A stretch of 10,584 nucleotides of DNA from an uncultured bacterium. Its GTDB lineage: Bacteria; Patescibacteriota; Minisyncoccia; Phycocordibacterales; UBA9973. The position numbers and the translations under genes were made by a program. Below the pieces are notes generated by a model, which saw nothing but the letters and a program-made list of their open reading frames with translations, made no database searches and was not told the origin of the DNA. Shown piece by piece: positions 6,630-10,584 of the stretch; the stretch's first letter is position 1; each line of letters opens with the position of its first letter. The stretch covers positions 1 through 10,584 of the forward strand of contig CAIQBF010000011.1 in NCBI GenBank assembly GCA_903869975.1, written 5' to 3'.

Positions 6630-7607
6630 ATGTCGGATCACAACATCATTCTTCCTTCGAAACCTCGCGTCGTCAGTGAAGACGAGCACAAGGGCGTGTA
6701 CGAGATCGACGGGCTCTATCCGGGCTATGGTCATACTCTCGGCAACTCGCTTCGCCGAATCGTGCTTTCCTCGCTCCCGGGCGCAGCTATCACGAACATC
6801 AAGATCGATGGAGTAGCACATGAATTCTCTACGATGGAAGGCGTCAAGGAAGACGTTGTGCTTATTCTCCTTGCGCTCAAGAAAGTGCGCTTCCAGATGA
6901 CGACAGACGAGCCACAGATGGCAACCATCTCTGTAAAGGGGGTGAAGAAGGTCACTGCAGGCGATATTAAAGTCAGCGGACAGCTCGAAGTTCTCAATCC
7001 TGAGCTTTTCATTGCTGAGATTACCGACAAGAATGCGAACCTTTCAATCGAGATGCGCGTTGAGCGCGGACTTGGTTTCATGCCTCGCGAGATGCATGAG
7101 AAAGGTAAAGTTGAAATCGGCACGATCGCTGTCGATGCTATCTTTACGCCTATCCGCCGTGTTTCCTACGAGGTAGAGAACATGCGCGTTGGTGACAAGA
7201 CAAACCACAATCGTCTCCGCATGCTCATCGAGACCGATGGTACGATCACTCCACGCACTGCGCTTGAGAGTTCGATCCGCATCATGATCGATCAGCTTGC
7301 TGCTATTATCGGTTTTAAAGAGGAAATGAATTCTTCTTCGAATACTGCAGCTGCTTCTTCCGACACGACCGACGAAGCAGATAGCGATGGCGACAAAGAC
7401 GATATGAGCGAAGTCTTGAAGACTCGCATCGACACCCTTGATTTCTCAACCAGAACCCTGAATGCCCTCACCGATGCGGGCATCCGGACACTCGGCGGCC
7501 TTGCTCGAAAGAAAAAGGAGGACCTGCTCGAAGTGGAGGGAATGGGAGAGAAAGGAATCCAGGAAATTAAGAGAATTTTGTCAAATTACGGCATTACGCT
7601 GAAATAG
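6630..7607 (+). CDS. rpoA: DNA-directed RNA polymerase subunit alpha
   Basis: Alpha dimerises to nucleate RNA polymerase assembly and its C-terminal domain reads UP elements. The 325-residue protein has the complete N-terminal domain, including YPGYGHTLGNSLRRIVLSSLPG and MEGVKEDV. The linker (about 234-263) is rich in Ser, Thr, Ala and Asp (SSSNTAAASSDTTDEADSD). The C-terminal domain follows, with the DNA-contacting Arg275 and Asn278 (FSTRTLNAL), equivalent to E. coli R265 and N268, and the GMGEKG loop. UP-element recognition should therefore be possible. It is placed between rpsD and rplQ as usual and ends seven T residues before rplQ. Confidence 0.97.
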   Translation: MSDHNIILPSKPRVVSEDEHKGVYEIDGLYPGYGHTLGNSLRRIVLSSLPGAAITNIKIDGVAHEFSTMEGVKEDVVLILLALKKVRFQMTTDEPQMATISVKGVKKVTAGDIKVSGQLEVLNPELFIAEITDKNANLSIEMRVERGLGFMPREMHEKGKVEIGTIAVDAIFTPIRRVSYEVENMRVGDKTNHNRLRMLIETDGTITPRTALESSIRIMIDQLAAIIGFKEEMNSSSNTAAASSDTTDEADSDGDKDDMSEVLKTRIDTLDFSTRTLNALTDAGIRTLGGLARKKKEDLLEVEGMGEKGIQEIKRILSNYGITLK

Positions 7608-7614
7608 TTTTTTT

Positions 7615-7968
7615 ATGAGACACGGAAATACCAACAGAAAATTCGGACGCGTGCGCAAGGTACGCTCAAGCTTCCTTAAGGGACTTGCGCTCGACCTTAT
7701 CCGCCACGGCAAGATCACAACAACTGAGGCTCGCGCAAAGGAGCTCAAGAAGGTGGTTGAGCCATTGGTAACGCTCGCCAAGAAGAACGATCTCGCTGCC
7801 CGCCGCCTCGCGACGAGCCGCTTGATGAACCGCAAGCCTGAAACCAAGAAGCTCTTCGACGAGATCGCGCCGAATTACACGAGCCGCCGCGGAGGATACA
7901 CTCGTATCACACGACTCCCGGTCCGCAAATCCGACGCGTCCCGCATGGCCGTGATCGAGTTTGTGTAA
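7615..7968 (+). CDS. rplQ: 50S ribosomal protein L17
   Basis: L17 binds 23S rRNA near the exit-tunnel side of the large subunit. The 117-residue protein starts MRHGNTNRKFGR (family pattern MRH-x5-LGR), continues with LIRHGKITTTEARAKELKKVVEPL, and ends with the GGYTRITRLPVRKSDASRMAVIEFV type of tail. Length is standard. It starts seven bases after the rpoA stop with only a run of T residues between them, so initiation is likely coupled to rpoA termination. Confidence 0.97.
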   Translation: MRHGNTNRKFGRVRKVRSSFLKGLALDLIRHGKITTTEARAKELKKVVEPLVTLAKKNDLAARRLATSRLMNRKPETKKLFDEIAPNYTSRRGGYTRITRLPVRKSDASRMAVIEFV

Positions 7969-7989
7969 TCCCCGCTAATAAGGTACTGT

Positions 7990-8373
7990 ATGAAAACATC
8001 AATGAAATCTGAAACTGCAAATACAAAGAGAATGACAACGATCGACGCTGCTGGCGTTACTATCGGCCGCGTGGCAACACAGGCTGCTGTCGCTCTTATG
8101 GGTAAGGACGAGCCTACTTTCGAACGTCACATCATGACGGGCGGCAAGGTTACGATCGTCAATGCTTCAAAGCTTAAGATCGATCCTCGCAAACTCGACA
8201 CGGTCAAATACGCTCAATACTCCGGCTATCCAGGTGGTCTCCGTTACGAGACACTTGCTCAGGTACTTGAGAAGAAGGGCGTAGAGGAAGTGCTTCGCCG
8301 TGCGGTCTACGGCATGCTTCCGGGCAACAAGCTCCGCCCGGAGATTATGAAGAACCTTACGGTAACCGAATAA
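7990..8373 (+). CDS. rplM: 50S ribosomal protein L13
   Basis: L13 is an early-assembling 23S rRNA-binding protein. The protein shows TIDAAGVTIGRVATQAA, the GKDEPTF segment, VTIVNAS, YSGYPGGLRYET, and AVYGMLPGNKLRPEIMKNL. It has 127 residues, shorter than the roughly 142 usual, because it ends right after the MLPGNKL helix and lacks the typical C-terminal tail. Met1, Met5 and Met15 are all possible starts. I chose Met1 because AAGG (7980-7983), one of the few Shine-Dalgarno-like motifs in the window, lies six bases upstream. It is followed by rpsI after five bases. Confidence 0.95.
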   Translation: MKTSMKSETANTKRMTTIDAAGVTIGRVATQAAVALMGKDEPTFERHIMTGGKVTIVNASKLKIDPRKLDTVKYAQYSGYPGGLRYETLAQVLEKKGVEEVLRRAVYGMLPGNKLRPEIMKNLTVTE

Positions 8374-8378
8374 TATAT

Positions 8379-8780
8379 ATGTCAGAAAAGAAACAATACA
8401 CAGAGAAGATCGGTCGTCGCAAGACTTCAACTTGCCGCGTACGCCTCACTCCATCAACGAAATCTTCGTTTATGGTAAACGGCAAGCCAGTCGATGAATA
8501 TTTCAAGACTGCAGCTCAGAAGAAGATCGTCAACGACGCGATGACTCTCATCAAGCCTGACGAGAAATACGAGATCACCGTTATGGTCATGGGCGGAGGA
8601 ATCCACTCACAGGCCGAGGCTGTACGCCACGGCATCTCTCGCTTCTTTGCAGAACTTTCTGAAGATTCGAAAGGCAAGCTCAAGAAGGAAGGATACCTCA
8701 AGCGCGATCCTCGTTCAAAAGAGCGCCGCAAGTTCGGTCTCAAGAAAGCCCGCAAGGCTCCACAGTGGTCGAAGCGTTAA
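8379..8780 (+). CDS. rpsI: 30S ribosomal protein S9
   Basis: S9 lies in the 30S head, and its C-terminal tail contacts the P-site tRNA anticodon loop. The 133-residue protein has the family's IGRRKTSTCRVRL opening, VNGKPVDEYF, then GGGIHSQAEAVRHGISR, and the invariant tail KARKAPQWSKR, with the terminal SKR intact. It pairs with rplM as in nearly all bacteria and is the last gene of the ribosomal cluster; a strong terminator follows 13 bases after the stop. Confidence 0.97.
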   Translation: MSEKKQYTEKIGRRKTSTCRVRLTPSTKSSFMVNGKPVDEYFKTAAQKKIVNDAMTLIKPDEKYEITVMVMGGGIHSQAEAVRHGISRFFAELSEDSKGKLKKEGYLKRDPRSKERRKFGLKKARKAPQWSKR

Positions 8781-8793
8781 TTACGCAAGACTC

Positions 8794-8826
8794 AAAAAAA
8801 TCTCCCCGTATGGGGAGATTTTTTTT
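8794..8826. terminator. Strong intrinsic terminator after rpsI
   Basis: A-tract plus TCTCCCC (8794-8807) pairs with GGGGAGA plus T-tract (8812-8825) around a GTAT loop, followed by a run of eight T residues. The stem is perfect, GC-rich at its tip and flanked by A and T runs, so it should work in both directions. It ends the infA-rpsI transcription unit. Confidence 0.92.
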
Positions 8827-8833
8827 GTATATC

Positions 8834-8987
8834 ACCACGAACACATCCGGCTGCGAAAATAGATATTGGTCGAGAAAGGCCTCTCGCAGACCGCGTCGGC
8901 GGTCGAGAGGCGCCGCTCGCGAGCACGCGAGACGGCGTTGCCTTTCGAGTGCCAATATCTATTTTCGCAGCCGGATTTGTTCGTGGT
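8834..8987. repeat. 154-bp palindromic element with two internal hairpins
   Basis: Arm 8834-8869 is the reverse complement of 8952-8987 with a single mismatch (C8844 against T8977), giving a 36-base-pair outer stem. Inside, AAAGGC (8875-8880) can pair with GCCTTT (8939-8944). Two hairpins then follow. One joins CTCTC (8881-8885) with GAGAG (8905-8909) and GACCGC (8889-8894) with GCGGTC (8899-8904). The second joins CGCCGCTCGCG (8911-8921) with CGCGAG (8926-8931) and CGGCG (8933-8937), with one bulged A. The whole forms a branched structure. The centre is more GC-rich than the surroundings. No T-run follows, so a simple terminator is unlikely. It could be a non-autonomous palindromic mobile element, a structured RNA, or a cruciform-forming site. 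Confidence 0.8.
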
Positions 8988-8998
8988 AGGATCAACAC

Positions 8999-9289
8999 AT
9001 GAAAGCAGAAACATTTGAGCAAAAAGTGAAAGCTATTGTTTCAAAAATCCCGAAAGGGAAGGTGCTGACGTACGGTGAAGTTGCGCTGAAAGCAGGATCC
9101 CCGGGTGCTGCACGAGCGGTAGGGACGCTTATGAAAGGGAATTATGACCCCACGGTGCCGTGTCACAGGGTGGTGCTCTCAAGCGGGGCTATTGGCGATT
9201 ATAACCGCGGAGGGAGCGATGAGAAGATTAGAAAACTCCGAAGCGAGGGTGTTCTCGGTAAAACGGACACTCGCATCACGTGGGCATAA
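8999..9289 (+). CDS. Single-domain O6-alkylguanine-DNA alkyltransferase
   Basis: This enzyme class repairs O6-alkylguanine by irreversible transfer of the alkyl group to its own cysteine. The 96-residue protein consists only of the C-terminal DNA-binding/active-site domain. It shows VLTYGEVA with Tyr25, the minor-groove helix GAARAVG with Arg39 (the arginine finger), the acceptor motif PCHRVV with Cys55 and His56, and Glu83 in RSEGVLG. The cysteine is present, so it is not an alkyltransferase-like protein, which has Trp there. The N-terminal domain of Ada/Ogt/MGMT is absent. The Asn before the motif (Asn48) is seven residues from Cys55, one closer than in the human enzyme, where N137 precedes C145 by eight. 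A weak AGGA-type motif (8988-8991) precedes the start. It is probably transcribed separately from the ribosomal cluster. Confidence 0.88.
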   Translation: MKAETFEQKVKAIVSKIPKGKVLTYGEVALKAGSPGAARAVGTLMKGNYDPTVPCHRVVLSSGAIGDYNRGGSDEKIRKLRSEGVLGKTDTRITWA

Positions 9290-9290
9290 T

Positions 9291-9299
9291 TGCTATACT
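9291..9299 (+). promoter_or_regulatory. Extended -10 promoter (TGCTATACT) of the mliC-uppP unit
   Basis: TGCTATACT fits the extended -10 pattern (TGnTATAAT) with one mismatch, and no -35 is evident, as is common for extended -10 promoters. Six bases separate it from ATG 9306, placing the expected start site on the A of the start codon. It begins two bases after the preceding alkyltransferase gene ends, so it should give the envelope genes their own transcript. Confidence 0.5.
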
Positions 9300-9305
9300 T
9301 TTGAG

Positions 9306-9689
9306 ATGAAAAAACAGAATTTGTACGTCTCTATTGCGGTCGTTATTCTAAGCATTGCTGCTGGCGTTTATCTTATTCGCCGTCCTGTTGCTCCGGCTGT
9401 GCCGCCAGTAACGGCGAGCGATGTTGCTGGCAACCGCTCGTTTGATCTTGCTTGTGATGCGGGTAAAGCTCTTAATCTCACATTCCATCTTCCTGAGGAT
9501 AAAACAGTGGATGTTGCGCTTTCCGATGGCCGTACGCTTTCTCTCTTGAACACTTCTTCTGGCGATGGTTCTTCGTATACGAGCAGTGAGGGTAATGTCG
9601 TTCTTGCTCTTGAAGGTGCGAGCTTGAATCTTACTGAACAAGGAAAGCCTACGTACAAAAACTGCGCACTCGCGGGATCTCTTAAATAA
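9306..9689 (+). CDS. Membrane-anchored MliC-like lysozyme inhibitor family protein
   Basis: The 127-residue product has an N-terminal hydrophobic segment (about residues 6-24, LYVSIAVVILSIAAGVYLI) preceded by Lys-Lys and followed by Arg-Arg, then a Pro-rich linker and a small beta-rich domain. That domain follows the MliC/PliC pattern: FDLACDAGKALNLTF, then VALSDGRTLSL, SGDGSSY, and TYKNC. Cys50 and Cys120 match the disulfide of the family. MliC proteins block c-type lysozyme by inserting a Ser and a Lys into its active site. Ser85 or Ser89 could serve here, but the position expected to hold the Lys (F-W-x-K-G) appears as Glu103 (ALEG), so inhibition is uncertain. No lipobox Cys is seen; the anchor is a transmembrane helix. 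The gene ends one base before uppP, implying translational coupling. Confidence 0.68.
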   Translation: MKKQNLYVSIAVVILSIAAGVYLIRRPVAPAVPPVTASDVAGNRSFDLACDAGKALNLTFHLPEDKTVDVALSDGRTLSLLNTSSGDGSSYTSSEGNVVLALEGASLNLTEQGKPTYKNCALAGSLK

Positions 9690-9690
9690 G

Positions 9691-10485
9691 ATGCTTACGA
9701 TACTGCACGCAGCTATTCTCGGTCTCGTCGAAGGTGTCACCGAGTTTCTTCCGATTTCTTCGACCGGACACATGATACTTGCGGCGCGTGCCATGAATCT
9801 CACACAGACGGATTTTCTCAAAAGTTTTGAGGTTATCATTCAGCTCGGTGCGATCCTCGCTGTACTTACGCTCTACGGTAAGAAGCTCTTGCTTAATGCA
9901 AAAATATTCAAGCGTGTCACGATAGCGTTTGTGCCGACTGCGGTGATTGGTCTTTTGTTTTACAGCTTTGTAAAAAAATATTTGCTCGGAAGTACCACGG
10001 TCGTGCTTTGGTCACTTGCGATCGGAGGACTTTTTCTTATCGTATTCGAATATATTCGCCGTGGTCGCGGGCAGCAAAAGATCGACCCGCTCTCAAATAC
10101 TAAAGAGCTCGAATCAATTACGTACCCGCAGGCTCTCGGTATTGGGCTGTTCCAGGCTCTCGCTATTATTCCTGGTGTCTCTCGTTCGGCTGCTACGATT
10201 GTGGGCGGTCTGTGTCTCGGCATTTCGCGAGCGACGATTGTGGAGTTCTCGTTTATGTTGGCCGTGCCTACGCTTGTTGCTGCTACAGGACTCGATCTGT
10301 TAAAAAATGGAATCAGTTTTAGCGGATCCGAGAGAGGGCTATTACTTGTCGGACTTATTGTTGCGTTCGTTTCGGCGCTTGCTGCCATGAAGCTTCTTCT
10401 ACGATTCGTTTCAAACCATACGTTTGTACCATTCGGTATTTATCGTATTGTTATTGCCGTCGCCTTTCTCTTGTATTTGGTATAA
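9691..10485 (+). CDS. uppP: Undecaprenyl-diphosphate phosphatase
   Basis: UppP (BacA) dephosphorylates undecaprenyl pyrophosphate and so recycles the lipid carrier for peptidoglycan and other surface polymers; overexpression gives bacitracin resistance. The 264-residue protein is full length (about 270 is typical) and very hydrophobic, with multiple membrane helices. Both active-site motifs are intact: EGVTE at 14-18 followed by FLPISSTGH (Ser24, His27), and PGVSRSAAT at 161-169 (Arg165). It starts one base after the mliC-like stop and lacks a Shine-Dalgarno sequence, so its translation probably depends on the upstream gene. Peptidoglycan carrier recycling shows that this organism keeps a cell-wall pathway. 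Confidence 0.95.
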   Translation: MLTILHAAILGLVEGVTEFLPISSTGHMILAARAMNLTQTDFLKSFEVIIQLGAILAVLTLYGKKLLLNAKIFKRVTIAFVPTAVIGLLFYSFVKKYLLGSTTVVLWSLAIGGLFLIVFEYIRRGRGQQKIDPLSNTKELESITYPQALGIGLFQALAIIPGVSRSAATIVGGLCLGISRATIVEFSFMLAVPTLVAATGLDLLKNGISFSGSERGLLLVGLIVAFVSALAAMKLLLRFVSNHTFVPFGIYRIVIAVAFLLYLV

Positions 10486-10508
10486 AATGATTTGGTACGC
10501 ATTATAAA
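10481..10508 (+). promoter_or_regulatory. Candidate -10 boxes upstream of the last ORF
   Basis: TATAAAAT at 10481-10488 overlaps the uppP stop, and TATAAA occurs again at 10503-10508. Either could be the -10 of a promoter for the small gene at 10529. No good -35 is visible, and the region is A/T-rich, so the assignment is tentative. Confidence 0.3.
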
Positions 10509-10528
10509 AATAATTTTCTCTTACTCGT

Positions 10529-10584
10529 ATGGCAAAAGGAATCTCGCACAAGAAAGAAACAAAGAAGCCGAAGAAAGCAAAAGC
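10529..10584 (+). CDS. Lysine-rich small protein, 3' end outside window
   Basis: ATG 10529 opens a frame reading MAKGISHKKETKKPKKAK to the window end without a stop. Eight of the 18 visible residues are lysine. Short basic proteins starting MAKG with repeated KK/KP motifs recur in many bacteria as uncharacterised nucleic-acid-binding-like proteins, but I know of no assigned function for this one. It begins 43 bases after uppP and has no Shine-Dalgarno sequence. Confidence 0.6.
   Translation, partial: MAKGISHKKETKKPKKAK

Noticed and set aside
8834..8987. Integron attC site or tRNA-like element
   Set aside because: There is no conserved attC core (GTTRRRY/RYYYAAC at the ends), no integrase or cassette gene, and the TTCGAG near 8944 lacks any acceptor, anticodon or T-arm context.
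8765..9022. Several overlapping open frames on both strands over the palindrome
   Set aside because: They read through inverted arms and give mirrored Arg-rich translations; the structure of the DNA explains them better than coding.
9348..9839. 163-codon minus-strand open frame across the mliC-like/uppP junction
   Set aside because: Antisense to two supported genes, low-complexity Arg/Ser-rich translation, no start signal.

Overview
The window looks like a chromosomal segment of a Candidate Phyla Radiation bacterium (Patescibacteria, most likely a Parcubacteria-type lineage). The evidence is a shortened alanyl-tRNA synthetase, an FtsA/PilM-like protein next to a single-pass protein of the kind labelled 'baseplate J-like' in these genomes, a very tight ribosomal-protein cluster with almost no Shine-Dalgarno sequences, and single-domain minimal enzymes. 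The lineage call is inferred from protein character; no 16S rRNA is present. All genes lie on the + strand and no gene-free stretch exceeds 300 bases.

Layout. 1-162: C-terminal part (or all) of a small membrane-anchored protein, followed by a weak hairpin terminator. 214-1965: compact alaS, ending right after the editing domain. 1978-2059: a perfect 31-bp inverted repeat, probably a bidirectional terminator. 2085-4550: two-gene unit encoding an actin-fold FtsA/PilM-like protein and a membrane-anchored extracytoplasmic protein. 4611-8780: infA-rpmJ-rpsM-rpsK-rpsD-rpoA-rplQ-rplM-rpsI, the classical distal 'alpha operon' plus L13/S9, closed by a strong intrinsic terminator at 8794-8826. 8834-8987: an unusual 154-bp palindromic element with 36-bp arms enclosing two further hairpins. 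8999-9289: a single-domain O6-alkylguanine-DNA alkyltransferase. 9306-10485: a lysozyme-inhibitor-like (MliC-type) membrane protein one base upstream of undecaprenyl-pyrophosphate phosphatase. 10529 to the end: start of a lysine-rich small protein.

How the genes work together. The central block supplies translation initiation (IF-1), 30S and 50S proteins and the RNA polymerase alpha subunit, while alaS charges tRNA-Ala. The flanking units concern the envelope: the FtsA/PilM-like plus J-like pair could form a cytoplasmic actin-fold/trans-envelope module, and mliC-uppP could protect and supply peptidoglycan synthesis (lysozyme inhibition, recycling of the lipid carrier). Several starts lie only 6-8 bases after a good -10 box, which suggests leaderless mRNAs. 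No tRNA, rRNA, CRISPR array, transposase or integrase gene was seen.
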